A DNA stretch of 64,000 nucleotides from Haliscomenobacter sp. (GTDB taxonomy: Bacteria; Bacteroidota; Bacteroidia; Chitinophagales; Saprospiraceae), in the NCBI GenBank assembly GCA_016713275.1, contig JADJPL010000011.1, positions 1-64,000 on the forward strand, in the 5' to 3' direction. The notes below the pieces were generated by a model. That model was not told the origin of the DNA. It worked only from the letters and a program-made list of their open reading frames with translations, and searched no databases. Shown piece after piece: positions 28,701 to 36,769 of the stretch (position 1 is the stretch's first letter; each line of letters opens with the position of its first letter). The position numbers and the translations under genes were made by a program.

Positions 28701-29502
28701 TTGCCGACGGGTCGGCGTCCACCGCCGAACCGGCTTTGGCGAGTACCAGGACGCCCCCGGTCCCGTTCCCCCGCGTAAAGGAAATATCCATCTGGTTGTA
28801 GAGGATATTGGCCGAAGCAAAGCCGGAGGCTTGAGTGGTGGGGGGAGTGCAGGTGGAGGAACCAGTTAATTCAATATCGTCTATATTCCAGATTTCATTT
28901 CCGTCATTATTTAAAGCAACAATTTTTAATGCAACTGAACTCGTTCCGTTGGGAATGGAAATCTCCATTGCGGAATAATTATTTGTGTTTGTTCCACTTT
29001 GAGGGGCGCTGATAGCTAAAGGAGTACCTGCGGTGGTTGTTGCAGTCAAAGTTGCATTATATCCCCATCGTGCATTCGAGTTCCCTGAGATGGTTACGTC
29101 TGCAGTTGCAGGGAATCCAGAACCATTCAAGTTGACAAAGGCCTTTATGTTGTCCCCACCATCCGCTCCATTTCCAGTGGATCCTGAGGTTGATGAAAGG
29201 CGGATTACAATTTTTATAGTTGAATAGCTAGATACATTTACATTGCCAAGCTCAAGTGTAATATTTCCATTGTTGACTTGCCATGAGCGGCCCCCACTAA
29301 GTACTCGTTGACTTGAAGGAGTATCTCCGCTTCCAGTAACGGTTGAAATATTTCCTGAGCCGGAACTTATTGACCATGTTTCGCCCGAAGTCTCGAAGCC
29401 TTGCTTGGCAATTGTCGTTTGCCCCCAAAGCTCTCCATTCCCCCAACTCATTGCCAAAACAAAGCCCCAAGCCAGCACCCACTGTAGTTTTCCGTTTTGC
29501 AT
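25756..29502 (-). CDS. Large secreted repeat protein with T9SS type A sorting domain
   Basis: The 1,248-residue protein is intact. A signal peptide (MQNGKLQWVLAWGFVLAMSWG) precedes a jelly-roll-like region (residues about 30-215, ending IWNIDDIELTGSS) and a fibronectin-like segment. Two almost identical 114-residue repeats follow (TGFTY, then SQSYTLSATNLSPAAGDLTV, then GGGASTKNVTCSGSV). A long parallel-beta, autotransporter-like stretch follows, rich in N, G, S and T. Near the C-terminus are LTWRTASELNNDYMAVERS, GINYYRLRQVDIDG, LTAFPSPATDD and VVRFVKR, the T9SS sorting domain. The likely role is a surface adhesin or matrix protein. Confidence 0.85.
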   Translation of the reverse strand: MQNGKLQWVLAWGFVLAMSWGNGELWGQTTIAKQGFETSGETWSISSGSGNISTVTGSGDTPSSQRVLSGGRSWQVNNGNITLELGNVNVSSYSTIKIVIRLSSTSGSTGNGADGGDNIKAFVNLNGSGFPATADVTISGNSNARWGYNATLTATTTAGTPLAISAPQSGTNTNNYSAMEISIPNGTSSVALKIVALNNDGNEIWNIDDIELTGSSTCTPPTTQASGFASANILYNQMDISFTRGNGTGGVLVLAKAGSAVDADPSASTTYTANAAFGSGDQIGTGNYVVYNGAANGAGNASGNIAISGLSASTTYHFAVYEYDGGAGSECYRTSDKLTGNAATSAGPTITASPASLTGFTYNQGSGPSASQSYTLSATNLSPAAGDLTVTGSANYEVSTDNSTFTGSVNVAYTGSALGSTPIYVRLKAGLSAGTYNSETVANSGGGASTKNVTCSGSVALPTITVSPTSRTGFTYLQGAGPSASQSYTLSATNLSPAAGDLTVTGSANYEVSTDNSTFTGSVNVAYTGSALGSTPIYVRLKAGLSAGTYNSETVANSGGGASTKNVTCSGSVTAPPLYFRTRSSGPWNEVATWDSSEDNSVWNEATTTPSSADLSIAIRSGNEVAITASVTIDQVTVESGGTLDLTGGTLTIANGSGTDLLVQGILRNSTNSAFTVHASASIVVDNGGKYEHNPSSAGGSVTDMTWNAGATCEITKASSITGNLDQAFHHFIWASSNQGSANINLVGNLTTINGNFTVSNTGTGSLRLTGSTVNTLQVGGNCTISSGATLSLGNGGAASTLNIDGNLSLEGTLNLMDGSSSNGFVNLKGNLTGSGTITESTSGTGSTLTFNGTSLQTALFGTISNQVNLKIDNSSGVSLSSNLTMPPNTLLTLTSGLLKLNSYNLTMTATGISFGGVSTSSYVQTNGAGKLVLAVSTIETQFPIGNASFNPAYLTRASDSDTYGLSVSDQVLLNGTSGPEVTSGVVGRTWDVAAINTVGSLTVKLQWYSGDEKPGFTRASSNVSHYQGIWDLGPIGNGGSAEPYNLSRSGVTSLSPFTVSSGGALPIALFDFKAEAFQSSALLTWRTASELNNDYMAVERSADAIEFQEIGRVKGQGTTQQPQDYRFTDEDPLPGINYYRLRQVDIDGAMEYHKVVAVDFRPEGAASTGLTAFPSPATDDLHVRLAAPFQSEAEYTVTDLQGRVVLRGVFPAQSAQETISIQPLPSGLFVLSLSQDGRTEVVRFVKR
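27791..28404 (-). repeat. Internal direct repeat, 342-bp offset, in the large T9SS protein gene
   Basis: The segment starting CCGCTGCAGGTCACGTTTTT at 27791 recurs at 28133, an offset of exactly 342 bases (114 codons). About 270 bases are nearly identical, with scattered synonymous differences. This suggests recent duplication or gene conversion. Confidence 0.85.
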
Positions 29503-30119
29503 AACGCCTGATACATTTAGTTTAAAAAAAAGGAATAGCCCGGGAAGCGGTCCCGGGGAACATTTGGTTCTTTGATCGGTTGGGGATGAAACAAAAAAAG
29601 TGCGCCCAAAAGAATACCATGCGGCATTCCTTTCTGCGGGTTATTCGTTGAATATTGAGGTATTGTACCTGCTTAATTCTAAAGCCGTTGCCGTGCTGGG
29701 CGCCACAGCGCCAGCGTGTTGGCTGGCCAATCAACTGGAGGGCCTGATAAGATGTGGGGCGTAAAATAGACAGGAGTTGCAGCCTTACCTCCCAAAGATA
29801 CCCTCCCCGGGTTCGTTATCCGCCCCCGCCGATCAGATTTAATGAATAGATAACATTAGGCGTTTTCCCAAAGAGCGGGAGGGCAACGGAGCGCCCTTTG
29901 GGGGGGTATTTTTTGGAGCGAGCCAACAAGGAACCTACCCCGGGGCCGGAGGCGAAAACGACCGATGGGGATGCAGGGTTGGGTTTCGGCCAGAGTGCAT
30001 CCAGACCGCAGCGTCTGAGGCGGAGCCTCCAAGAGGTAGGGAGCACGAGGCAGGCGCCTCGCGCTAGTTTACGCGCAGATCGCGGTGGTTGGGCAGGCAT
30101 GAGGCGTTATTGGGTCCGT

Positions 30120-30375
30120 GCCATGCTACAAACGTTGGGCCTCTCCGAGGCCTGGGGGTGTTTCGGTTCCATGCCATGCTACCAACGTTGGGCCTCTCCG
30201 AGGCCGGGGGTGATTCGGTTTCATTCCATGCTACCAACGTTGGGCCTCTCCGAGGCCTGGGTGTGTTTCGGTTTCGTGCCATGCTACCAACGTTGGGCCT
30301 CTCCGAGGCCTGGGGGTTTCGGTTTCATTCCATGCTACCCAACTTGGGCCTCCCGAGGCCTGGGGGGGTTTGGTT
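30120..30375. repeat. Tandem array of five 52-53 bp units with a GGCCTC-TCC-GAGGCC hairpin
   Basis: Units start with CCATGCTACCAACGTTGG and contain GGCCTCTCCGAGGCC followed by a variable GGGTGTTTCGGTT segment. Starts lie near 30120, 30173, 30226, 30278 and 30330; the last unit is degraded. The array is unrelated to the island palindromes. Confidence 0.85.
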
Positions 30376-30395
30376 CCATGCCAGCTACCCAACCC

Positions 30396-30466
30396 CAACC
30401 CCAACCACTAACCACTAACCACCACCAACCACCAACCACCAACCACCAACCACCAACCACTAAACC
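30396..30466. repeat. Heptamer STRR array, unit ACCACCA/ACCACTA
   Basis: About ten tandem 7-base units end about 12 bases before the -7 box of the rhomboid gene. Confidence 0.85.
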
Positions 30467-30477
30467 ACCCAATTCCG

Positions 30478-30485
30478 TATCTTTC
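30478..30485 (+). promoter_or_regulatory. -7 box TATCTTTC before the rhomboid gene
   Basis: TATCTTTC differs from TAnnTTTG at the last base and lies 17 bases before the ATG at 30503. The upstream region is heptamer array, so no -33 element is evident. Confidence 0.35.
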
Positions 30486-30502
30486 CCCAAAAATTTGACA
30501 AC

Positions 30503-31162
30503 ATGCTTTTTCCCATTGGCGACGACAACATCAAAGGCGGGCATTACCCGTTGTTCAGCTACGGATTGATTGGAGTGAACGTGCTGATCTTTGTCTGGCA
30601 GATGAACCAGGGCGCTTATGCCGAGCAATTTGTGTACACGTTTGGGGCGGTGCCTTACGAGATCGTGCACGGGCAGGACTGGTATGCGCTGTTTACCAGC
30701 CTGTTTTTGCATGGCGGCTGGGCGCATATCATTGGGAATATGCTGTTCCTCTGGATTTTTGCGGATAATATCGAGGCGACGATCGGCAACGGGCGCTTCC
30801 TGGTGTTCTATTTGCTGGCAGGGCTGATCGCCCATGCGGCCCATATTTTTTTCAATCTGGACAGCCAGATTCCGACGATTGGCGCGAGCGGCGCCATTTC
30901 CGGTGTCATGGGGGCCTATATGGTGCTGTTTCCAAGCTCCCGGGTGCGGGTGCTGTTGTTTATTTTCCCGTTTTACGTGCCGGCTATTCTGTTCCTCGGC
31001 TTCTGGATCTACTTCCAGTTCCAAAGCGGTCTCGGCGAGCTCCAGGCCGCGCCTGGCGAATCGGGCGGCGTCGCCTATTGGGCCCATATTGGCGGGTTTG
31101 TGTTTGGAGTGCTGGCGGGGTTTTATTACCGGAGGGTGAGGCGGGGATGGAGTAGGGATTAA
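30503..31162 (+). CDS. Rhomboid family intramembrane serine protease
   Basis: The 219-residue protein has about six membrane segments. Rhomboid motifs are complete: FLHGGWAHIIGNMLFLW in TM2 (about residues 71-87), the catalytic serine in TIGASGAISGVMGAY near residue 132, and the catalytic histidine in WAHIGGFVFG near residue 200. It cleaves membrane proteins within the lipid bilayer; the substrate is unknown. It has its own apparent promoter and no co-directional partner downstream. The stop is followed immediately by an AGGGAGC heptamer array. Confidence 0.9.
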   Translation: MLFPIGDDNIKGGHYPLFSYGLIGVNVLIFVWQMNQGAYAEQFVYTFGAVPYEIVHGQDWYALFTSLFLHGGWAHIIGNMLFLWIFADNIEATIGNGRFLVFYLLAGLIAHAAHIFFNLDSQIPTIGASGAISGVMGAYMVLFPSSRVRVLLFIFPFYVPAILFLGFWIYFQFQSGLGELQAAPGESGGVAYWAHIGGFVFGVLAGFYYRRVRRGWSRD

Positions 31163-31163
31163 G

Positions 31164-31206
31164 GGAGAAAGGGAGCAGGGAGCAGGGAGAAAGGGAGCAG
31201 GGAAAG
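31164..31206 (+). repeat. Heptamer STRR array, unit AGGGAGC
   Basis: About six 7-base units (AGGGAGC, AGGGAGA) start just after the rhomboid stop. The complementary GCTCCCT family appears at 31402-31436 near the sdaA stop. Confidence 0.75.
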
Positions 31207-31429
31207 AACTTTGGACTGTGTCCGAGACTGTTCATAAACTGTGTCGACTTTTTTCGCTGAGATTGTTCAAATAACTGTGTCAAAGTTCAAAAGAAAACAA
31301 CAACTTTGACAGATGGCACGAAAAAAATGGCATTGTTCGGGATTGTTCGGGATTGGGATTGAGACTGTTCAATAAACTGTGTCAATTTTTTCCCCTTGCC
31401 CTGCTCCCTCTCTCCCTGCTCCCTCTCTC

Positions 31430-32866
31430 TCAACACTCCGGCACCGATATCGCCACATTCACCGCAAGTCCTCCCAGCGAGGTTTCCTTGTATTTGTGGT
31501 TCATGTCCTGGGCGGTTTGCCACATGGTTTTGATAACGCCGTCGAGGCTGACTTTGGCTTTGGCGGGGTCGCTTTCCTGGGCAATTTTGGCGGCGGTGAT
31601 GGCTTTGACGGCGCCCATGGAGTTGCGTTCGATGCAGGGGATCTGGACGAGTCCGCCGATGGGGTCGCAGGTGAGGCCGAGGTGGTGTTCCATGGCGATT
31701 TCGGCGGCCATGAGGCATTGTCCGGGGCTGCCGCCGAGGCGCTCGCAGAGCGCGGCAGCAGCCATAGCGGAGGATACGCCGATCTCGGCCTGACAGCCGC
31801 CCATGGCGGCGGAAATCGTCGAGCCTTTTTTAAATATGGAGCCGATCTCGCCGGCGACGAGGAGGAAGCGGACGATATCGTCGGGCCCGGGTTCCGGATC
31901 GGTGAAGCACAGGTAGTACATCAGCACGGCCGGGATGACGCCTGCGGCGCCGTTGGTGGGGGCAGTGACCACCCGTCCGAAGTTGGCGTTTTCTTCATTG
32001 ACCGCCAGCGCAAAACAGCCGATCCACTTGATGACTTCCGAAAACCCGAACGGGCTGCTCCGGATCGCTCGAATCCATGCGGCGGTGGTGTCGTAACGGG
32101 CAGTGGCGAGGAGTTTTTTGTTCATGGCGGCGGCCCGGCGTTCGACCTGGAGCCCGCCGGGCAGGATGCCTTCGGTATGGCATCCCCGGTAGATGCAATC
32201 GCGCATAACGTCCCAGATGCGAAGCAACCCGTCGTCGATTTCTGTTTTGGAGCGCCAGTGTTTTTCGTTTTCGTAGACGATATCAGAGATAGGGCATGCG
32301 TTTTCCTGGCAGTATTGCGTGAGTTCCTCCCCTGTGGCGATGGGGAAGGGGAGGGGATGCAAAGGAGATGCTCCCGGCGGGAGGTTTTGCTCCCCTTCTT
32401 TGACCACGAACCCTCCTCCGATAGAATAATACGTTCCCGTAAACCGGCAGACGCCGTCTTCGTCGTAGGCTTCGCAAATCATGCCATTGGCGTGGAAGGG
32501 GAGGGCTTGGGAAAAGTGAAATACCAGGTCTTTCGAAGGGGAAAACGCGATCGTATGGCAGCCGTCCAGTTGCAGCAGGTGGTTTTCCATGACGGCGGCG
32601 GGAAGGGTTTGGACCTCCTCCAGCGGGACCGTCACCGGGTCTTTCCCGCTCAGGCCCAGGAGTACCGCCACATCGGTGCCGTGGCCTTTGCCGGTAAGCG
32701 CCAGCGACCCGTACAGGTGGACGCGCACCCGGGCGGTGAGGCCCAGCACCCCGGCGGATTTCAATTCGCCGACGAATCGTTCGGCAGCCCGCCACGGGCC
32801 CAAGGTGTGGGAACTGGAAGGCCCCACCCCGATCTTGAGCATGTCGAAAACGCTTATTTTTTCCAT
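31430..32866 (-). CDS. sdaA: L-serine ammonia-lyase, single-chain iron-sulfur type
   Basis: The 478-residue enzyme converts L-serine to pyruvate and ammonia using a [4Fe-4S] cluster. The N-terminal beta domain starts SVFDMLKIGVGPSSSHTLGPW, and the C-terminal alpha domain has VVTAPTNGAAGVIPAVLMYY, KGSTISAAMGGCQAEIGVSS and HHLGLTCDPIGGLVQIPCIERN, with conserved cysteines. Length matches the fused bacterial form. It begins two bases after the stop of the small secreted protein gene, so the two probably share a transcript. The end is close to a GCTCCCT heptamer array. Confidence 0.92.
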   Translation of the reverse strand: MEKISVFDMLKIGVGPSSSHTLGPWRAAERFVGELKSAGVLGLTARVRVHLYGSLALTGKGHGTDVAVLLGLSGKDPVTVPLEEVQTLPAAVMENHLLQLDGCHTIAFSPSKDLVFHFSQALPFHANGMICEAYDEDGVCRFTGTYYSIGGGFVVKEGEQNLPPGASPLHPLPFPIATGEELTQYCQENACPISDIVYENEKHWRSKTEIDDGLLRIWDVMRDCIYRGCHTEGILPGGLQVERRAAAMNKKLLATARYDTTAAWIRAIRSSPFGFSEVIKWIGCFALAVNEENANFGRVVTAPTNGAAGVIPAVLMYYLCFTDPEPGPDDIVRFLLVAGEIGSIFKKGSTISAAMGGCQAEIGVSSAMAAAALCERLGGSPGQCLMAAEIAMEHHLGLTCDPIGGLVQIPCIERNSMGAVKAITAAKIAQESDPAKAKVSLDGVIKTMWQTAQDMNHKYKETSLGGLAVNVAISVPEC

Positions 32867-32868
32867 AA

Positions 32869-33420
32869 TTATAAAAACCGCACCAAATACAACCGGTTCT
32901 CAATCAGCGGTGAAGGCGCCTCAAACATAATAAATAGATGGATCATGCCCCGGCCTTCTTTATAGATCGACAGCATTTGGCAGAAGGGGGCGCCGTCGCC
33001 GAATTCCGGTTTGGGAGGAAACAAATGCACCTTGCCCCAATCCGCGTTGAAGCGTTCTTCCCGCTCCTGATCGGTGAGATCCCGGGCGGTGATCACGGCG
33101 TTTTCGTCGTTGCTGCACAGGTGGAGCGCCAGGCGCCGGGCTTCGAGGTGGGGCGGGGTTTGGGCGGAGGTGTCGGGTTGGAACGAATATTGGATATCCA
33201 GCTTTTCTGCTTTCGAGCGCAGCAGGTAGTGCGCCGGGAAAAACCCGGGGCTTCGCGGCAGGGGAACGGCTCGATAGCCCCCGTCGAGCGGAAAGAGGAG
33301 CTCGGCGCCCAGGGTGTCCAAAAAAGCGCGTACATGGCCGGGGAGCGGTTCCTGAGCCCGGCCAGCCGGGCAGACCCCCATCATTCCGAAAACCAGCATG
33401 GGGAATATGATCCGGAACAT
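32869..33420 (-). CDS. Hypothetical secreted protein upstream of sdaA
   Basis: The 183-residue protein from ATG 33420 has a signal peptide (MFRIIFPMLVFGMMGVCPAGRAQ). The mature part has FPAHYLLRSKAEKLDIQYSF, LEARRLALHLCSNDENAVIT and MLSIYKEGRGMIHLFIMFEAP. I recognise no family; alternating beta patterns suggest a compact beta-rich fold. The frame extends upstream to 33501, but that part has no signal peptide and is less likely. It ends two bases before sdaA, so the genes are probably co-transcribed; the functional link is unclear. Confidence 0.6.
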   Translation of the reverse strand: MFRIIFPMLVFGMMGVCPAGRAQEPLPGHVRAFLDTLGAELLFPLDGGYRAVPLPRSPGFFPAHYLLRSKAEKLDIQYSFQPDTSAQTPPHLEARRLALHLCSNDENAVITARDLTDQEREERFNADWGKVHLFPPKPEFGDGAPFCQMLSIYKEGRGMIHLFIMFEAPSPLIENRLYLVRFL

Positions 33421-33525
33421 AACGGGCCGTTGAGTTAGATGAAACTCCGGTTCCCTGCTGCATCGAACGGCAGGCATTGGGAGCGTGGCAATAAAGGTCA
33501 AATAATAGGCGCGCCTGGCGTGTTG

Positions 33526-33804
33526 CTACCCCTTTTGGATCAGGTGTACGATGGATTCCCTAAGGGTGGGAGAAGGCGTTTCCCGTTTATAATGGCGCTT
33601 GATCAGGTCTTTAATGGAATCCCCTGAATCGGGGGTAAGGGCAGTGTACGTCAGAGGGTTCGTATGGTTCGGTAAATCGTGGTCCGGGGTTTCCTCGGTA
33701 GGTCGTTGCGTCCGCTCTGCGGCATACGGAAAATGGTCTGGCGCCGGCATCAGGTCGTACATTTTAGTAGACCCGTTCATTTCGTGGGCGGTCGATCTTG
33801 GCAT
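33526..33804 (-). CDS. Small hypothetical protein downstream of the ECF sigma gene
   Basis: The 92-residue hydrophilic protein (MPRSTAHEMNGSTKMYDLM start) ends SPTLRESIVHLIQKG, which resembles the last helix of some anti-sigma factors, but it has no zinc-binding HxxxCxxC. Its position just after the sigma gene fits an anti-sigma or accessory role, but this is speculation. An in-frame upstream ATG at 33915 would add 37 residues. Confidence 0.4.
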   Translation of the reverse strand: MPRSTAHEMNGSTKMYDLMPAPDHFPYAAERTQRPTEETPDHDLPNHTNPLTYTALTPDSGDSIKDLIKRHYKRETPSPTLRESIVHLIQKG

Positions 33805-34016
33805 GGCTGGAATTTTTTTGGTTACCAAAGGATTCCCGACCTGGCCAAATAACGCCTGTGCTCCGGCCGAACATAGCGCGATGCCAGCTGCATGGGGAGC
33901 AGGGGCAAAGCGCATGGATATTCGGCAGGAGCACGGGGCGCATAAGCGTATGTATTGGATTAGCTTAGATTAAATGGCAAAAGTCAGGAAGGCAACCAGG
34001 TTAAGTAATTAAAAAA

Positions 34017-34601
34017 TTAATTATTAGGCCGGTATCCCCGGGAAATGGCGTAAGATAGCAGTTTTTTCTCCAATACCTTTTTTGCCCGGTGGAGGCGCGA
34101 ACGCACCGTCCCGACAGGTACCTGCAGGATCGCGGCAATCTCCTCATACTTGAAGTCTTCCAGATAGGCCATGATGACGACCGCCCGCTGCTGGCGGTCG
34201 AGGGAGTTGACCGCCCAGGTGATTTCGTCGCCCAGGCTCGACTGGAAAGGCGTTTCGGAGAGGTTGCTTGCTCCGGAAGCAGGTACGGCGTTCCCTTTGG
34301 TCATGGCTTCTTCCAATTCGACCAACCGCGGGCGACGCCCTCCATACCGAAGTTCGTTGATAAAGGTATTGTAGAGGATACGGAACAGCCAAGCCTTCGC
34401 ATTGGTTCCTTGCTGGTATTTGTCCACTGAGCCAAGCGCTTTTTTGTAGGTTTCCTGCACGAGGTCCTCGGCTTCCACCTTGTTGCGGGTAAGGTGGACA
34501 GCATAGTTGTACAAGGCCTCCATTAAAGGCAAGAATTCCTGCTCAAAAACGTGCTTTTGGTTCATCCTTTTTGGATCTTCCAGTAAGTCTACCTGATACA
34601 T
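34017..34601 (-). CDS. ECF-type RNA polymerase sigma factor
   Basis: The 194-residue protein has sigma region 2 (LMEALYNYAVHLTRNKVEAEDLVQETYKKAL, residues about 27-57) and AWLFRILYNTFINELR. A linker precedes region 4 (AVNSLDRQQRAVVIMAYLEDFKYEEIAAILQ, then GTVRSRLHRAKKVLEKKL). It is a sigma-70 ECF member of the RpoE type; regulon unknown. A second ATG at 34565 (MNQKHVFEQE) is the more likely start by family comparison. No classical anti-sigma gene lies beside it. Confidence 0.9.
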   Translation of the reverse strand: MYQVDLLEDPKRMNQKHVFEQEFLPLMEALYNYAVHLTRNKVEAEDLVQETYKKALGSVDKYQQGTNAKAWLFRILYNTFINELRYGGRRPRLVELEEAMTKGNAVPASGASNLSETPFQSSLGDEITWAVNSLDRQQRAVVIMAYLEDFKYEEIAAILQVPVGTVRSRLHRAKKVLEKKLLSYAISRGYRPNN

Positions 34602-34700
34602 GGCGATTTCCGGTTGATGAAGATAAGCAATTTACTACAACAGAGAAAAAACCGGGCGCCGCGAAAAAAAGTTCCCTTGGGTAAAAAAAAATTAATTGAA

Positions 34701-35282
34701 TCAAAAATCGACCACCTCAATGCCTTCGAAATGGTGTTCGAACCACTTGAGGGGCGCCTGATTTTTGTCGCCGGTACGGGTATCGCACTTAAAAAAGAGG
34801 TAGTATAGCTGGAGGAATTCGCCCACCCGGTCCAGCAGGTGCTGGATGCGCAGTCGGCCGGCAAATACATTCTGGTGAAAGAATTCCATACGCCAGGCAT
34901 AATAGGCTTCGTCGTGGAGTTCGGTAATTTCCAGTACTACCTGGTCGGAGATGTATTGTTCCAGGAATTGCCTCGCCAGCACCCCGTGATGGCGCGACCA
35001 GTCTCGTGGGTACCCTTTGGCTTCTTTGTATTTGAAGGTGTCGTGGGCAAACGCAATCAGCCGGAGTTGCTGCCGTTCTTTGGGAGCAAGCTGGAGCTGA
35101 TCCACATTTTCCAGCACTTCCCGAATGTGTCTATAGACTTCTCCTTCCGGATGCCCGTACCTGGGAATCCCCCAACCCAGCCCTGTGGTGAATTCCGGAT
35201 CCCGCAGCAGCATATACTCCAGTTCCGTCTCCGGTTGTAATTCCTCCAGGTAATCCACCCGGAGCGGCAGCAATTCTTTCAT
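34701..35282 (-). CDS. HD domain protein
   Basis: The 193-residue protein has HD-superfamily metal ligands: H of YGHPEGEVYRHIREVLENV, the HD of IAFAHDTFKYKE near residue 81, and H of RDWSRHHGVLARQFLEQY. A further H lies in EITELHDEAYYAW. HD proteins are metal-dependent phosphohydrolases; a nucleotide substrate is likely, but the specific activity is unknown. It is divergently placed from the Deg protease gene with a heptamer-containing spacer between. Confidence 0.72.
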   Translation of the reverse strand: MKELLPLRVDYLEELQPETELEYMLLRDPEFTTGLGWGIPRYGHPEGEVYRHIREVLENVDQLQLAPKERQQLRLIAFAHDTFKYKEAKGYPRDWSRHHGVLARQFLEQYISDQVVLEITELHDEAYYAWRMEFFHQNVFAGRLRIQHLLDRVGEFLQLYYLFFKCDTRTGDKNQAPLKWFEHHFEGIEVVDF

Positions 35283-35289
35283 CCATATG

Positions 35290-35405
35290 GGAGGTTCAAG
35301 GGTTCAAAGGGCGTTGAGGGGTTGAGGCGTTTAGGGGTTGAGGCGATATTGGTTTATTTTTTCCCGTCCACCGTCCACGGTCCACCGTCTCCCGTCCAAC
35401 ATCCA
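35290..35405 (+). repeat. Heptamer-rich spacer (GGGTTGA and CCACCGT/CCACGGT families)
   Basis: GGTTCAA/GGTTGAG/GGGTTGA-type units at 35290-35345 are followed by CCACCGT, CCACGGT, CTCCCGT and CCAACAT 7-base units at 35366-35405. Two different heptamer families share this spacer. Confidence 0.65.
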
Positions 35406-35525
35406 ACTTTGTTAATTTCCTGTTAAAAAGAAAATTGGTGCGTAACAATCTAAGGAACTCAAGAGTTTCTATTTCATAAATTAAGTGCTTAATCAACAAA
35501 AAACCAAACTTAAAAACGGGTCTTT

Positions 35526-36674
35526 ATGAAGCAATTTTTGAACTTGGTTTTAGCCGGCATGGCCGGCGGATTGATCACTTTCGCGGGTATTCGGTTGACG
35601 GACCGTACGGGCCCTGTAGAACAGCCGGCTTCTTTGGCGCGTTCGGTCAATTATGTTGCTCCGTCGGGCGCCGCGATCCCGACGTTTGATTTTTCGGAAG
35701 CTGCCGAAAACGCTACGCCTTCTGTGGTGAACATCAAAGCGACGATCAAAGGGAACAGCGCGGCTAACCGGGAAGAATCCAATCCCTTCCGTTTCCCGCT
35801 GGAAGATTTCTTTGGGCGCAATTTCGGAGGAGACGTCCCGCGCGAAGGAACGGGTTCCGGGGTGATTTACAGCTCCGACGGGTTGATCATCACGAACAAC
35901 CACGTGGTGGAATCTTCCTCCGAATTGGAAGTTACGCTGTCGGACAACCGCAAATATAAGGCGAAAGTGATTGGCACAGACCCCAAAACGGACCTGGCGG
36001 TGATCAAGATTGAAGGCAACGACCTGCCTGCCATCTCGATCGGCGATTCAGATGCCGCCAAGGTAGGCCAATGGGTCTTGGCGGTTGGTAATCCGTTCGA
36101 CCTCACGTCTACGGTTACTGCCGGGATTATCAGCGCGAAAGGCCGTAATATTCAATTGCTTGGAGGCGGAAATGCCATTGAGTCGTTCATCCAAACCGAT
36201 GCTGCCGTTAACCCCGGCAACAGCGGAGGCGCGTTGGTCGACGCTTCGGGTAAGCTCATTGGCATCAACACGGCGATTGCTACCCGCACCGGGGCATTCT
36301 CCGGGTATAGTTTTGCGATCCCCATCAATCTCGCCCGCCGCATTATCGACGATATTATTGAATACGGGGCTTATCAGCGCGCCTTTCTGGGCGTCAGCAT
36401 CAGCGACCTCGACGGCGATTACGCCCAGGAACTGGGAGTTGATCTCAGTCAGGGTGTCGTCGTGGAAGAGCTCGTCGATGGAGGCTCTGCCCAATACGCC
36501 GGTATTCAACCCAAAGATGTCATCACCGAAATCGATGGCCGGTTGGTCAAGTCCGTCGCCGAGCTCCAGGAAGTAGTCGGCCGGGCTAAAGTCGGAGACA
36601 TTGTCAGCCTCACCCTCTACCGAAAAGGAAAACGCGTCGAACTGCCCGTCCGCTTGCGGAAAGGCGGCTCGTAA
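35526..36674 (+). CDS. HtrA/Deg-type periplasmic serine protease
   Basis: The 382-residue protein has an N-terminal membrane anchor (FLNLVLAGMAGGLITFAGI). The trypsin-like domain has GTGSGVIYSSDGLIITNNHVV (catalytic His about 123), KTDLAVIKI (Asp about 155) and NPGNSGGALVD (Ser about 232). One PDZ domain follows (AFLGVSISDLDGDYAQELG, then VVVEELVDGGSAQYAGIQPKDVI). Length and single PDZ domain fit the DegS/DegQ-like S1C family used in envelope protein quality control. It is monocistronic and ends before a strong terminator. Confidence 0.9.
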   Translation: MKQFLNLVLAGMAGGLITFAGIRLTDRTGPVEQPASLARSVNYVAPSGAAIPTFDFSEAAENATPSVVNIKATIKGNSAANREESNPFRFPLEDFFGRNFGGDVPREGTGSGVIYSSDGLIITNNHVVESSSELEVTLSDNRKYKAKVIGTDPKTDLAVIKIEGNDLPAISIGDSDAAKVGQWVLAVGNPFDLTSTVTAGIISAKGRNIQLLGGGNAIESFIQTDAAVNPGNSGGALVDASGKLIGINTAIATRTGAFSGYSFAIPINLARRIIDDIIEYGAYQRAFLGVSISDLDGDYAQELGVDLSQGVVVEELVDGGSAQYAGIQPKDVITEIDGRLVKSVAELQEVVGRAKVGDIVSLTLYRKGKRVELPVRLRKGGS

Positions 36675-36724
36675 GCGCCAGCGATAAGAGTTGTATAAAG
36701 TTGGTTTTTCGTTTTGTTTTGACG

Positions 36725-36760
36725 CGCCTGTTTTGCTCTGCATTACAGGCGTTTTTTTTT
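36725..36760 (+). terminator. Rho-independent terminator after the Deg protease gene
   Basis: CGCCTGT and ACAGGCG form a 7-bp stem with a 13-base loop, followed by nine or more T. Confidence 0.8.
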
Positions 36761-36769
36761 GTTGACTTA

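Larger units (their letters stand above)
29503..30502. other. 1-kb spacer without genes; hairpin, tandem array and heptamers
   Basis: From left to right the spacer has a GC hairpin (CCCGGGA-N5-TCCCGGG, about 29539-29557). Unassigned sequence follows to about 29860, then a GAGCGCCC...ACCTACCCCGGGGC segment (29888-29946) related to 14115-14180. The 52-53 bp tandem array (30120-30375) and an ACCACCA heptamer array (30396-30466) complete it. Open frames here have no recognisable features. Confidence 0.7.

Noticed and set aside
30120..30375. CRISPR array
   Set aside because: The whole 52-53 bp unit is repeated; there are no unique spacers of regular length and no cas genes.
31379..32965. 528-codon plus-strand frame opposite sdaA
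   Set aside because: Shadow frame; the minus strand encodes a complete L-serine ammonia-lyase with its motifs.
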